From positions 1-50,020 of the forward strand of contig JAEWMB010000006.1 of NCBI GenBank assembly GCA_023457255.1: a stretch of 50,020 nucleotides of DNA. Direction: 5' to 3'. Both the position numbers and the translations under genes were made by a program. A model generated the notes under the pieces. It searched no databases. It had not been told where the DNA came from and worked only from the letters and a program-made list of their open reading frames with translations. Origin of the DNA: Bacillota bacterium (GTDB lineage Bacteria; Bacillota; Clostridia; Lachnospirales; Lachnospiraceae). Positions 31,201 through 38,853 of this stretch are shown here, in pieces; position 1 is the first letter of the stretch, and each line of letters begins with the position of its first letter.

Positions 31201-33035
31201 GTTGTTCCGGAAGTATAGATGCAATATATGACATCATCCATAGAATTAACATGAACTAAATTACTTGTGTCACCAGTATATAAGTTTCGATCATCCAGGG
31301 AAATCACTGGAACATCACAATCAATATTCGTTTGATATACCAAAACAGCCTTTGGATTACTGTCTTTTATGATGTAGTCAACTCTGTCCATCGGATAATC
31401 AGAATTTATTGGCACATAGGCTGCTCCCGCTTTCACAACACCATAGATTCCAATCATCATCTCAATGCTTCGATCAAGATACAAAACAACATAATCATTT
31501 GGCTTTATGCCTGTCTGTCTTAATTTTCTTGCCAGCTGATTTGCTTTTTGATTAAACTCGGCATATGTCATGGATCTTTTGCCTGATATGATAGCAATAT
31601 CCTCTGGTCTCTTCGCGGCTTGTTCTTCAAAAAGTTGAATTACATTTTTATGTCCAATCTCTTTTGAGAATGGTTGATTAAAACAATTTAATATGGTATG
31701 ACGTTCATTCTCTTCCACTATGTCAATATCATTAACAAGTTGATTTTCCCCATTCACGATTAAATTAAGCACTTTTTGTATATGTGTGGCCAATATGTCT
31801 ATTTCTTGTCTTTCATACAGCTTAGTGCTATATAAAATCCGAATATTGATTAACTGACCTGTCACGCATATATCAAGAGTTATTGGATAGCTTGTCTCTT
31901 CTCTGATAATTCTTATTTTATTTTTATCATTCGCCATACTATTTTCATCATAATTTTCAAAAGAAAAAATAGTATGAAACAAATCTCTCTTTTGGACAGA
32001 CATCCCCTGTATATCTACCAAGGAACATACACCATACCGCTGCATGCTTGTCCCCTGATTTCTCACATCATTCAGCATATCCATAATTGTTGTGCTTTTG
32101 TCTGTAATTACCCGGAATGGTATTGTGTTCATCAACAATCCCGCTATTTTCTCTATCCCATTAAGTGGTGCCTCTCTTCCGGAGATAACCTTTCCAAATA
32201 CAATATCCTTAGAATTACTATAGCGTTGTAATACGATAGACCATGCAGCTTCAAAAATATTATTTAAAGTAATCCCATTTACTTTTGCAAAATGAGTCAG
32301 TTCCTCATAAACTCCCACTGACAGATCTAAACTAACTGTATCTATTTTTTCTTTTTCTTTCTTGCTCTCTCTCGTTGGCACGATTTCTGATGTACTATCA
32401 TAATCTTTTAAATAGTTCTTCCAAAATAATAACTTATCTTCACTCTGTTGTTCTTCTAACCATTTCACATATTCTCTATATTCTGGAATGCCTTCTCTAT
32501 CTTTTTGGATATCATAGGAATGATTCTCCTTAAGTAAATTATAATACGTTATAAAATCCTGAAGAATAATTGAGGAAGACCAACCATCCAATAAGATATG
32601 ATGTATTGACCATAACATAATCGTTCTTTTCTCGTGTAAGACAAAATACTTGATCCTTATTAAGGAATCATTTTGCAAATCAAATCCGCGCTCAACATCT
32701 TCATCAAATTTTTTTTGCAGTTCCACTTGCACTTGTTGATCATCATACATTGATAAATCAATTTTCATAACTTCAATATTTCGATGTTTTAAAAGAATTT
32801 GTCGAGGCTTTGATATTTTCTTATAAATTATTGCTGTTCTAAGTACAGAATATTTATCTTCTATCATATTTATTGCTTGATTCATATATAATTCATTTTG
32901 AATACCATCGATAGTAAATTGAGTGATATACTTTGATGATGTTTTATCACTTAAGCACTGATAAAGAATCCCCGTTTGTAACGGAGTAAGTTCATAAATC
33001 TGCTCAATTGAACTGTTCACTTTATAATTCGACAT
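19275..33035 (-). CDS. NRPS, four modules (C-A-T)x3-C-A-T-E
   Basis: The product is about 4586 aa. C1 (YELTPLQTGILYQCL, HHILLDG ~145) fits a D-donor type, matching the upstream E domain. C2-C4 are of the .Y.MSS.QKR type (HHIISDG ~1182, HHIITDG ~2213, HHIVSDG ~3242). Pocket codes by eye: A1 DVWHFSLIDK (Ser), A2 DLRNYVGGIK and A3 DLRNYVGGVK (unfamiliar, with GYGPTEDSG/GYGATEDSG at the A5 motif), A4 DVWHFSLIDK (Ser). T1-T3 have FF(K/E)LGGHSL. T4 has FYELGGDSIKA, the GGDS form that precedes epimerases, and is followed by an E domain (HHLIMDG ~4273, GWFTITYPV). Predicted contribution: Ser-X-X-D-Ser. The ATG at 33035 is chosen for its GGAGGAG; the frame extends upstream over the previous stop. The stop is 70 nt before the next NRPS. 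Confidence 0.93.
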   Translation of the reverse strand: MSNYKVNSSIEQIYELTPLQTGILYQCLSDKTSSKYITQFTIDGIQNELYMNQAINMIEDKYSVLRTAIIYKKISKPRQILLKHRNIEVMKIDLSMYDDQQVQVELQKKFDEDVERGFDLQNDSLIRIKYFVLHEKRTIMLWSIHHILLDGWSSSIILQDFITYYNLLKENHSYDIQKDREGIPEYREYVKWLEEQQSEDKLLFWKNYLKDYDSTSEIVPTRESKKEKEKIDTVSLDLSVGVYEELTHFAKVNGITLNNIFEAAWSIVLQRYSNSKDIVFGKVISGREAPLNGIEKIAGLLMNTIPFRVITDKSTTIMDMLNDVRNQGTSMQRYGVCSLVDIQGMSVQKRDLFHTIFSFENYDENSMANDKNKIRIIREETSYPITLDICVTGQLINIRILYSTKLYERQEIDILATHIQKVLNLIVNGENQLVNDIDIVEENERHTILNCFNQPFSKEIGHKNVIQLFEEQAAKRPEDIAIISGKRSMTYAEFNQKANQLARKLRQTGIKPNDYVVLYLDRSIEMMIGIYGVVKAGAAYVPINSDYPMDRVDYIIKDSNPKAVLVYQTNIDCDVPVISLDDRNLYTGDTSNLVHVNSMDDVIYCIYTSGTTGKPKGVMNLHKGLLNRIDWMMRHYGIDSRDALLQKTIFTFDVSVWEIFMWGLTGGKLALLPYKGEMNPVMICNEIEQNKISRIHFVPSMLNAFLVYLKNNLKQVQKLASLKTVFCSGEALNPESVNEFYDLFRQTGIHAELANLYGPTEASIDVTYYDCKAGQSMIPIGKPIPNIQIYILKHDRLCGIGMPGELCIAGIGVAKGYINKKQLTEEKFIRNPFGDGFLYKTGDLARWLPDGNIEYLGRIDEQVKIRGFRIELGEITSLLKKISYVKDCAVVVKQDHNGDKFICAYIVSDIQIDVDDIKSELGRSMPEYMVPAYIQQIDFIPVTSNGKLNRHELPEINVCSNCQYEAPRNENEKSLCEIFEAILNREKIGIRDNFFKLGGHSLKAIQLINRIEAKLGVSIEVQEVFQYPTAAHLSHRILIKNQTSYEPIPRAEEREYYLMSSSQKRIYLVCQLDKNSVAYNLPQLYILKGKVDAERIRTTIQTLMDRHEILRTEFTEKDGDLVQRVRTDVNADFIYEDEALTIQNELIKDFTKPFDLGCAPLLRCKLVKQKDKYLLLIDTHHIISDGMSSVLFMQEFCALYNDQQLEEVHCQYKDYSEWMNSRDLSSQKEYWLQQFSGEIPILDIPYDFKRPLSKSFRGNIVQFEINPILSDKILQITKDTGTTEYMVFLTFAMILLSKYSRQQEIIIGSPISSRKHKDTEKILGMFVNTLAMKGQPAPNKSFETFLNEMKENCIKAYENQEYPFEELIENIELVRDMSRNPMFDVMLAFQNDDKIQVNLEGIQTECVGLSDDTSKFDLTFNIDKIKNQYQVEIRYCTDLFQQETIETLGQYFIEIMQQVTEDREKTLKELQLINAPDRKRILYDFNQTNVDYPKDKTMKELFESQVIQTPNNAAVIYENQSITYLELNQKANQLAYKLRNLGIKRNDYVIILVERSIEMLIAVYGVIKAGGAYVPISTGFPKERIEYIINDCKPKAIIRKESVIDTNLPVVDLNDCDVFMGNCNNLSNVNTANDFMYCTYTSGTTGTPKGIPVRYRSLINLANWYKHEFSITENTKNVIIAPLSFDLSMRNIFGLHMSGGTVCLCGNENIFDADKVDEFIQKNDISLINCAASAYYALLFADREREYSRLKTLKNIYLVGEILSFEKIKDFILSENCNANIVNGYGPTEDSGISTTYWVTPKDGEHPSIPVGKPLYNKRIYILDGDNLCGIGVKGEICICGAGVTDGYLNLPQLTEKKFVKDPFGDGMMFRTGDLGRWLADGNIEFLGRLDELVKIRGYRVELGDIENTIKKIKYVKDCAVIVRKNNDLENEIYAYIVSGQKVNISEIRNILSTKIPEYMIPAYIAQINKIPVTSNGKLDRRLLPDIDASTGKEYAAPKGKTEKLLCEIYQRVLKIERVGVNDNFFELGGHSLKALKVINEIENEFGVRVEVKELFSSPTVKGLSEKIQKLGVTEYSQLPKAVKKDYYPMSSTQKRVYIVNQINGAALAYNMPHVIKLKDEVDYHKVKDAFQTMINQHEILRTEFLSYNGELVQRIKDDVPVDFTYIDSDVDEETYIQDFLQPFQLDHAPLFRVQLVKRNGYYLLLFDIHHIITDGVSMGNMFQQFSKLYNGEPISRLYYQYKDYSEWMIERDLSKQKEYWENQFKNHITVLDLPLDYARPKEKSFQGAATELTIGEELYHAIDTLCKNTGTTQYMVFLSAVMILLSKFSGQDDIVVGNGISGRVHKDTEDMLGMFVNTLAMRGNPAKEKTYLRFLDEVKDLCLDAYSNQEYPFEELVNDINVERDLSRNPLFDVMLVLQNMEEQSIDLRNVESEYCDYHKAAAKFDLTFKIFKEKKLYHVVLEYSTDLFAKETAKRLNAELVGMLKRITRSSHQTIHDIQTEIQEEQKLIIEQLNHTDVYYPQDKTIVDLFEEQAARTPNNIAVQYDCLTITYEELNQKANQLARKLRAIGVKPNDFVVIIAKRSIEMLIAVYGILKAGGAYVPISPSYPKERINFMMEDCLPKAVLCYQVKMESKLPIIDLADEMTWVGDCSNLEKVNVPEDRLYCTYTSGTTGTPKGIPVRHRSEVNLITWYKEEFEITQETRNTIIAPLSFDLAQRNIFGVHTSGGMLCLYGDEEAYDAIQYAEFIKQYHITMLNCAASAFYTLLFADQKNSYQNLHSLKKIYLVGEALSYEKLSDFMESPYCHAAILNGYGATEDSGVASAYTVTKADGSRPSIPIGKPLNNKQIYVMDGDRLCGIGMRGEICICGVGVTEGYLNHPELTEKKFVKNPFGPGMMYRTGDLGRWLSDGNLEFLGRMDEQVKVRGYRIELGEIENSLKKIEYVKDTAVIAKEDANHETAVYAYLVSDLEINVAEIQERLLKTLPEYMVPAYIGQIERIPVTSNGKLDKRALPDLQIRGGKEYAPPENAVEENLCEIYKEVLKVESVGVNDGFFELGGHSLRALMVINRIEEVLGVHIGVKEIFSSSTVKGLARVIQSKTYEVYEPIPAAEEKEFYPMSSTQKRTYIVCQIDEGGTAYHMPHIMRLTGEVNADRIEQAVQTIVNRHEILRTEFITRNGELLQRIGKDVQADYQYIKDNASQEEELIQQFIRPFNFEKAPLFRACLVKRENGYLLMFDTHHIVSDGMSMGTFSREFAALYNNEQLQPLSRQYKDYSEWMRTRDLSAQKEYWLHEFSEEIPVLDLPLDYVRPKEQSFHGAFTENKVETELRNGIRDFAHQNGVTEYMVFLSAAMIVLSKYSKQEDIVIGSPISARTHKDTESMLGMFVNTLAMRGRPEGKKSFEEFLNEIKETCLKAYENQEYPFEELVEEIKIPRNMSRNPLFDVMLVQQNNEKFNLHLNEAEIEALQNPKEEVKFDLTFKIFEEIESYIIVLEYCTDLFQKTTAEWINQHLITVLQQVVRNKKLRLDEIETIEETERKQIIGEFNQTYVDYGSDKTVMDLFEEQVKKTPDKIAVIEGNKTLTYRELNEKSNQLARRLREMGVQAEDFVAILVKRSIQVVQAIYGTLKAGGAYVPIDPEYPQERIQYMLKDCKPKVVLTYECEMVQELPCLDLSDQAIFKGDAHDLIRVNGPDNLAYCIYTSGTTGQPKGVLNVHRGLFNRIMWMQDQYPLSLKDVILHKTTYTFDVSVWEFIWWGITGATVSLLPYKGEMEPSVICDTISKTSVTTMHFVPSMLSVFITYLESNPDEIEKLNSLRYIFVSGEKLNLNLVKSVDILIKQKHPQIRLINLYGPTEASIDVTYYECQGKDKMIPIGKPISNIQLYVLSNNNKLCGIGIPGELCIAGTGLSRGYLNQPTLTSEKYIQNLFGEGKLYKTGDLVKWMPDGNIDYLGRIDTQVKVRGFRIELGEIESRLRDIESISDCAVITRADEAGINDIYAYFVSDEEMKMNDIRNRLRSTLPEYMIPNHIMQISEIPLTSNGKLNQRGLPEIKGVNEQVYESPMNEKESLLCNLFQEVLGVESVGRNDNFYELGGDSIKAIRIVSKVRDHGYELTVRDILIHYTIQAISLHMARLEDKKYIQCEVNGDIVNTPMIDDFINRGNPEMHYYNQTKMIKIGDYDEIQIRTAIDAVIFHHDILRSVFKENHLVTLSYAESKRYDYYPMEINSEDYRAIIEAECSKIQKSINLSDGPLVKIARFAINGEIYLFICIHHLIMDGVSWAILVEDIYDALEQVSKQTEIVLPRKMTSYQEWAKRLNEYKYGKEIQDQIPYWQAIIDLQNESLIKAEKNEVDDFCDISIGFDQDTTETLLYKSSKAYQTEINDILLTALGRTIFDWRRQEKVMVMLEVHGREEVNGIMDIDRTLGWFTITYPVVIERKDAIDDNIIQTKEMLRRVPNKGIGYGLIDHCRIRDCILFKFMGEMDAERNKLLDIDIPIGTCSSPLNKPVYILEINGIIKNKELSFTISYNKGRFREESMHLFSQLYKENLIDILKFCMEQENNIFTESDWSTDDLESDDYMKILGFLN
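21915..25495 (-). repeat. Duplicated NRPS block, copy 2
   Basis: This segment covers A3-T3-C4 and the N-terminal third of A4 and is nearly identical to 11155-14740. The two copies have almost equal length (offset about 10.76 kb at both ends). After the breakpoint at TSGTTG the A domain continues as a Ser-type core (VHRGLFNRIMW) rather than the Asn-type core of copy 1 (EHKNLYNYIMY). Confidence 0.85.
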
Positions 33036-33040
33036 TCTAT

Positions 33041-33047
33041 CTCCTCC
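33041..33047 (-). promoter_or_regulatory. Strong RBS (GGAGGAG) fixing the NRPS start at 33035
   Basis: GGAGGAG lies 5 nt before ATG 33035 on the minus strand. The in-frame ATG at 33095 would overlap the previous gene's stop (33092) and would add about 20 residues that do not look like C-domain sequence. The shorter form begins MSNYKVNSSIEQIYELTPLQ, the normal C-domain beginning. Confidence 0.75.
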
Positions 33048-33091
33048 ATATATCAAAACACTAGAATTGCTAATCATTCTAATATCAACAA

Positions 33092-36000
33092 TCAATCCTC
33101 ATATAAAGAATTAATTAATTCCAAATCATCTAAATCCAGATCATCCGCAACATCAGATAATGTATATTGCTGTTTATGCTGTATGCAATAATCAATCACC
33201 ATCTTCAATGCATCACTAAATAAGCTGCTGAATTCTATCATTCTATCTTCACTATACAAAGAGGAATCATACATAATATAAAAATATGTTTTTCCACCTA
33301 CTGTCTCTCCCTTAATCTCAATGGTACAGTTATGTGTATTCTGCTTCGCTGAACATCTGCCAACAGAAAAGCTTGAGCTCTTATCTTCTCTTATTTCTGC
33401 ATCCATTTCTCCCATATAGTTAAATAATATATATTTTCCTTTTTGAATATTGCAGTTTAAAAGCCCATACCCAATACCATGATTAGGAATATGCCGTAAC
33501 ATCTCTTTCGTATTAATAATTTGTTTTTCAATATCATTGAGACAATCAAGAATAACCGGATACATAATAGTAAACCACCCTATCGTCTGATCAATATTTA
33601 TATCCACATTGATTTTTTCTCTTCCATGTCCCTCTAAAAACATAGATATCTTATTGCCACCGTTCCATTTATGCATTGCAAAACCTAAAGAAGCTAATAG
33701 TAAATCATTAATCTCCGTATTAAAAGCATTTGCAGCTTTAAATAATAAATAATTCGTATACTCATTATCTAGATTAAATTGGATTTCCTTATATTCTGCA
33801 CTTTCATTCTTGGTCTGCCATGCCTTAATCTGATTGTCATACAACTCATTGCAAATACTTGTCCAATAAGGAAGTTCATCACTGACACTTTGATTCTCTC
33901 TATACTCATAAAGTGCATTCGACCATTCAATAAATGATGCCGTCTTTTCCGGGAAGCTAATCATTTGACCGCTTTCTTGCTGGTGAATTCCTTGAGTTAT
34001 ATCTTCGATCAATATTCTCCATGAAATTCCATCCACAACCAAATGATGAATACAAATAAATAGATAATCATCGTGATATGTCCTAAACTTCACCACTTTT
34101 ACCAGCGGCCCCTCTTCAAGATTAATGCTGCCCTGAACTGTATTACAAATCTCCTCTATCTCATCTATTTCATCGTTGCTATTTAAAGTGATCTCCTCGT
34201 AATCGTATAACTTGCTTTCCGTTACCCCTAAAACTTCCAGACTGTTATTTCGAAACACAGAGCGCAATATATCATGATGCCTTATTATTTCATCTAAAAC
34301 AGCTTTTATGATTTCATTATCTGTTTTTTTAATGCATATTATCTTAGCTTGATTAAAATGATTGGGGTATTGGTAATTCATTCTGATAAAATTCTCGATA
34401 ATAGGAGTATTGCACACAACACCTGTAACCTCTCCCTGATGATAAACATTATTTCTTCGCTCTGTCATCTTAACGGCAATATCCTTAAGATAATCATTTC
34501 CCATAATATCGTTTGTATTAATCTCATATCCGGCTTGTCGTACTCTGGATATTATTCTTATGGCCTTGATAGAATCTCCTCCCAATTCAAAGAACTTATC
34601 AAGAACCCCAACTTTCTCAACACCTAGTATTTCAGAATACGCCGCACACAAAATCTTTTCTTTCTCAGTTGCAGCTGTTACATAATTGCTTTCTTGCATA
34701 TCCTTTATATCTTCCAGTGCTCTTACATCTATTTTTCCATGACTAGTTAATGGTATCTTCTGTACTTGTACGATCTGTGATGGAACCATATAATGAGGCA
34801 AGAAGATAAGAAGTTTCTCTTTTATAACTTCCGTATCCATCTGCCTGTCACTTACAATGTATGTAATCAACCTATTTGTGTTGGATCTGTCACACTTTGC
34901 TATTGTTATGCAATCCTTTACAAATTCGATCTCTTGTATCATATGATCAATCTCGCCAAGTTCAACTCTATATCCTCGAATCTTTACCTGCTGATCTAAT
35001 CGTCCAATGTATTCCAGATTACCATCGTATCTCCATTTAGCCAAATCCCCTGTGCGGTACATCCTGGTTTCGTTATCTATACCAGTAACAAATTTCTCTT
35101 GATCTAAGTCCGCTCTATTTACATACCCTCTTGCAAGTCCAATTCCAATAACACATACTTCACCAATCATATCAATGCCGCAGATCTGATTCTTGTTTAG
35201 TACTTGTATTCCTATATTATCGATAGGTTTCCCAATAGGAATGCTATCTGTTTCCTCCCCATTACATACATAATATGTAACATCGACTGTGGTTTCTGTA
35301 GGTCCATATACATTAACAATATCAAATTGCTGATATTCTTTGCATAGTTTTACACTATTAATATCCAGTCTTTCGCCCCCTACTAACACTGCCTTTAGTT
35401 TTATTGGTCTTTTCATCTCAAGCAGCATATTTAAATAAGAAGGGGTAATGTCAATAGCATCTATGTTACTTGTATTAATATAGTCCAAAATCTTCTCTAA
35501 ACTCATTTTATCGTCTTCATTTATAACAAATAAACATCGTCCTGTGATTAACGGTGTAAATATATTTTGCACAGAAGCATCAAATGTACACGAAGCAAAT
35601 AGAGCAACATTATTTACCTCAAATCGGTCATATACTCTACTGATAAAATTATTGCACAAATTAACGACTCCATCGTGTTCAACCATAATTCCTTTTGGTT
35701 TTCCAGTTGTTCCGGAAGTATAAATAATATATGCCAGATTCTTTGCTGAGACATTTACATCATAATTCTCCGCCTCTGTCTCATACACATCACCAGATAT
35801 ATTTACAACAGGTATTATGATTTCAGGAAATTTTCTATCGTCCGTAGTTAGTATCAGTTTCGCATTACAATCGTCAATAATATAATTTATCCGATCAACT
35901 GGATAGTCTGGACTGATTGGCACATAAGCTCCACCCGCCTTAAGTATTCCAAGAATCCCTATAATCTGTTCCATACAATGTTTTGATAGAATAATAACTG

Positions 36001-36952
36001 AATCTTCTAATCTCACATCATTTCTCAATAACTTATTTCGAATCATATTAGCTCTATCATTTAATTGTTTGTATGTTAAGCTTTCATTTCCAAACACAAT
36101 CGCAACATGCTGCGGTGTTCTTCTAACCTGATTTTCAAACAAAGAGATTATGGTTTCTTCCTTGTTTAGCTTCATATTTCCTTTACTAAACTTATAAAGA
36201 ATTTGCTGTTTCTCCTCTTTACTGACTGCACTTAAATTATAGATTTTTTCATTAAAATCTTGTACGCTTTCCTTTAAAAGGGCATTGAAATGAGAAATGA
36301 AATACTTTATCTTTCTATCCTCGTATCTATTTTGATTATAGAATACATAACATGTATATTTTTTCTCTACTTCTTTCAAAAGCAGTATTATCTCAAACTC
36401 TTTCAATTCTTTCAGATTTTCTTGACTTAATGAGGAAAAATATTTAGTGACCAACATAGTTTCTTCAATCACTAACATCTTAATTAATGATGTTTCTTTA
36501 TTAATTACTTTATCAATCTCATTAAATGTTATTGAACCATTACATTTGCTACTTCTATTCGCCACTTCATTTATAATTGAATTCAAGGTGGAATATTGAT
36601 CTGTTTTTACCACAATTGGATTTATAAAATCTAGTAATCTTTTATCAGTATTTTTCTGTATTTCATTTTCTTTCATCTCACCAAACATAACATCCGAAAC
36701 ATAGTAATATTTTTGTAATAGAATTCCTACAATTGAAAATAAGATATCCTTCGGTGCTAAATTGTGTTTCTGAGCATAATTATTGATATATAGACTTACT
36801 TCTTCATCAATCAAGTTTATCTGCTGCACGTAGTCTTCTTTTTCTAACAATCCAATAATACTCGTATCATAATTCTTATAATTACTAACAGTATTCTCTT
36901 GAGTTGTCTTCTCCTGGTACATACTTATATGATTATCCACTAAACGATTCAC
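33092..36952 (-). CDS. Starter NRPS, half-C-A-T-E, predicted D-Gln
   Basis: The product is 1286 aa. Residues 1 to ~240 resemble only the C-terminal lobe of a condensation domain, with no HHxxxDG, as in other truncated initiation modules. The A domain (~265-750) has YTSGTTGKPKG (~411), FDASVQ (~457) and YGPTETTVD (~549). Its pocket reads DAQDLGVVDK, the code known for Gln in lichenysin synthetase (Glu differs by K at the third position). The T domain has FFELGGDSIKA (Ser ~794). The E domain has HHLVVDG (~969), EGHGREK and GWFTIMYPV. It should load L-Gln, epimerise it and pass D-Gln to the next NRPS. Translation starts at GTG 36952 with AGGAGGAG five bases upstream. The next NRPS starts 57 nt after its stop. 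Confidence 0.92.
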   Translation of the reverse strand: MNRLVDNHISMYQEKTTQENTVSNYKNYDTSIIGLLEKEDYVQQINLIDEEVSLYINNYAQKHNLAPKDILFSIVGILLQKYYYVSDVMFGEMKENEIQKNTDKRLLDFINPIVVKTDQYSTLNSIINEVANRSSKCNGSITFNEIDKVINKETSLIKMLVIEETMLVTKYFSSLSQENLKELKEFEIILLLKEVEKKYTCYVFYNQNRYEDRKIKYFISHFNALLKESVQDFNEKIYNLSAVSKEEKQQILYKFSKGNMKLNKEETIISLFENQVRRTPQHVAIVFGNESLTYKQLNDRANMIRNKLLRNDVRLEDSVIILSKHCMEQIIGILGILKAGGAYVPISPDYPVDRINYIIDDCNAKLILTTDDRKFPEIIIPVVNISGDVYETEAENYDVNVSAKNLAYIIYTSGTTGKPKGIMVEHDGVVNLCNNFISRVYDRFEVNNVALFASCTFDASVQNIFTPLITGRCLFVINEDDKMSLEKILDYINTSNIDAIDITPSYLNMLLEMKRPIKLKAVLVGGERLDINSVKLCKEYQQFDIVNVYGPTETTVDVTYYVCNGEETDSIPIGKPIDNIGIQVLNKNQICGIDMIGEVCVIGIGLARGYVNRADLDQEKFVTGIDNETRMYRTGDLAKWRYDGNLEYIGRLDQQVKIRGYRVELGEIDHMIQEIEFVKDCITIAKCDRSNTNRLITYIVSDRQMDTEVIKEKLLIFLPHYMVPSQIVQVQKIPLTSHGKIDVRALEDIKDMQESNYVTAATEKEKILCAAYSEILGVEKVGVLDKFFELGGDSIKAIRIISRVRQAGYEINTNDIMGNDYLKDIAVKMTERRNNVYHQGEVTGVVCNTPIIENFIRMNYQYPNHFNQAKIICIKKTDNEIIKAVLDEIIRHHDILRSVFRNNSLEVLGVTESKLYDYEEITLNSNDEIDEIEEICNTVQGSINLEEGPLVKVVKFRTYHDDYLFICIHHLVVDGISWRILIEDITQGIHQQESGQMISFPEKTASFIEWSNALYEYRENQSVSDELPYWTSICNELYDNQIKAWQTKNESAEYKEIQFNLDNEYTNYLLFKAANAFNTEINDLLLASLGFAMHKWNGGNKISMFLEGHGREKINVDINIDQTIGWFTIMYPVILDCLNDIEKQIINTKEMLRHIPNHGIGYGLLNCNIQKGKYILFNYMGEMDAEIREDKSSSFSVGRCSAKQNTHNCTIEIKGETVGGKTYFYIMYDSSLYSEDRMIEFSSLFSDALKMVIDYCIQHKQQYTLSDVADDLDLDDLELINSLYED

Positions 36953-37002
36953 ACTAACTCCTCCTACACTCTCTTAACAAATATGACATTCTTCCCATCA
37001 CA

Positions 37003-38853
37003 TTATTGATAGTATTGTGCCTGGGCATTCCATAGCGCATAATACTTTCCATTGCTATCTTTCAGAAGATCATCATGTGTTCCACGCTGAACAATCTCCC
37101 CTTGATCAAATACGAATATTCTTTCACAGAATCTACAGGATGAGAGTCTATGTGAAATAAATACAGCCGCTTTTTCACCAACAATCTGATTGAATTTTTT
37201 ATAGATATCTGATTCAGCAATTGGATCAAGTGCTGCAGTTGGCTCATCAAAAATAATGAATGGTGCATCCTTATATAAAGCTCTTGCGATTGCAAGTTTT
37301 TGTTCTTCTCCGCCTGATATATCCATACCTTCAACATCTACATTCTTATATAGGTACTGTTCAAGCTTATTCGGTAAACTTTCAGCTTTTACATTAAGAC
37401 CTGCTGTCTTTAATGCATCCCATACCCGCTTTCCATCATAATGAACAGATGCTGCAACATTTTCACCGATAGGAAATGCAAAGACCTTAAAATCCTGAAA
37501 TACGACAGAAAATAACTCAAGATATGCATCACGCTTATAATCTTCGATCATAATTCCATTCAAAGTGATATACCCTTCCTGAGGCTGGTAAAATCCACAT
37601 AATAATTTAATCATTGTAGTTTTTCCAGAACCATTTACTCCAACGATAGCAGTCTGGCTGTTCGATGTTATCTTAAAAGATACATTCTTCAAAGCATATT
37701 CATCCGTTGAGGGATACTTAAAACATACATTATGAAATTCGATTGTCCAGCCGCTTTGTTCTTTTGGAATCATCTCGCCTTTTGAAGATACACTCGATAA
37801 ATCGATATATTCATACAAAACTTTCAGATAATCATTGTTGCTGATGATCTGTGACATAGAGACAAAGAGATTCTGTATAGAAGAAATCAATATTACGATG
37901 GATGCGTAACTTTGTGATACATTACCTAAACTGATATATCCTTTAAGTGCTCTTAAACCAATGACAACATATGTAAGTCCTCCGATAAATGTTGAGATGA
38001 TTATATTGGAACCAAAATACCTTTGTATTAGTCTGGATCTTCTGATTAAAATATTCATCCAGGGTTTACGTGCTTTATCTCGGATCTCACCAATAATTAA
38101 ATCTCTTTGGTTAAAGATACGTATGTCTTTCGCTGCTTTATCGTCTTCCATATAGTTAAAATGATAATAATCAATATAACGATTCGTCGCACAATTTTTG
38201 TAAAGGCCAAATTCCTCTTTGCTTTCTTTTTTTGAATTCCTTACAGTTAATGTAATGCACCCGATAATAGTTAAGGTATATAATAAGCCAACTCCCAATG
38301 AAACAAAATTATTGGTTTCTCCAGATGTTTTTATAAACACTCTTGCAATGATAATAACTGCAGTTATAAATGAGATACTATTTGTTACCAGATTTGTAAT
38401 CAAACCAACAATACTAGTAATACCTCCATTTATCATAAACATGGAGCCCACAATCTTGGAATGAAGCTCATTATATTTGGGATCTTCCATTTTAGCATAA
38501 TCTAAATTCAGCTTAATGTTATTTAGATATTTTTTTAATTCATGATGAAATAACGCGTTCATGATATTTATCTTTTCTTGTAGAAGGGCAGATAATATAT
38601 TAAAAACAAATGTGCCTGACGTTGTAATAAGAACGTAGCGGATTAATATCGCAGGATTTCTCTCTCCGATTAATTCATCAATAATCAAAGCTGACATACA
38701 GATTGCGATATAAGGAGTTAATGCATCAATGAATGCTTTAATCACATTGTTCTTTAAAATATTAGGCGATAGTTCTGAAATTATGGACAGTGCTCGTTTT
38801 ATCAAACTTATGTTCTCTGAAAAACTACCTTTTTCTCCTTTCTTTTTTTTCAC
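37003..38853 (-). CDS. ABC exporter half-transporter (TMD-NBD)
   Basis: The 616-residue protein has an N-terminal membrane domain (several hydrophobic helices between ~30 and 330) and a C-terminal ATPase: Walker A VGVNGSGKTTMIKL, signature ISGGEEQKLAIARAL, Walker B FIIFDEPTAAL and H-loop FISHRLSS. It starts at a GTG that overlaps the stop of the preceding half-transporter (GTGA, 38853-38850), after a purine-rich GAGGGGG. The two probably form a heterodimeric exporter of the MsbA/LmrA class. Their position inside the operon suggests export of, or self-protection against, the peptide product; the substrate is inferred. No C39 peptidase domain is present, so this is not a bacteriocin-processing transporter. 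Confidence 0.92.
   Translation of the reverse strand: MKKKKGEKGSFSENISLIKRALSIISELSPNILKNNVIKAFIDALTPYIAICMSALIIDELIGERNPAILIRYVLITTSGTFVFNILSALLQEKINIMNALFHHELKKYLNNIKLNLDYAKMEDPKYNELHSKIVGSMFMINGGITSIVGLITNLVTNSISFITAVIIIARVFIKTSGETNNFVSLGVGLLYTLTIIGCITLTVRNSKKESKEEFGLYKNCATNRYIDYYHFNYMEDDKAAKDIRIFNQRDLIIGEIRDKARKPWMNILIRRSRLIQRYFGSNIIISTFIGGLTYVVIGLRALKGYISLGNVSQSYASIVILISSIQNLFVSMSQIISNNDYLKVLYEYIDLSSVSSKGEMIPKEQSGWTIEFHNVCFKYPSTDEYALKNVSFKITSNSQTAIVGVNGSGKTTMIKLLCGFYQPQEGYITLNGIMIEDYKRDAYLELFSVVFQDFKVFAFPIGENVAASVHYDGKRVWDALKTAGLNVKAESLPNKLEQYLYKNVDVEGMDISGGEEQKLAIARALYKDAPFIIFDEPTAALDPIAESDIYKKFNQIVGEKAAVFISHRLSSCRFCERIFVFDQGEIVQRGTHDDLLKDSNGKYYALWNAQAQYYQ

Noticed and set aside
37062..37337. 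91-codon open frame on the minus strand inside the ABC transporter
   Set aside because: It is an alternate-frame shadow of the nucleotide-binding domain and has no RBS or recognisable domain.
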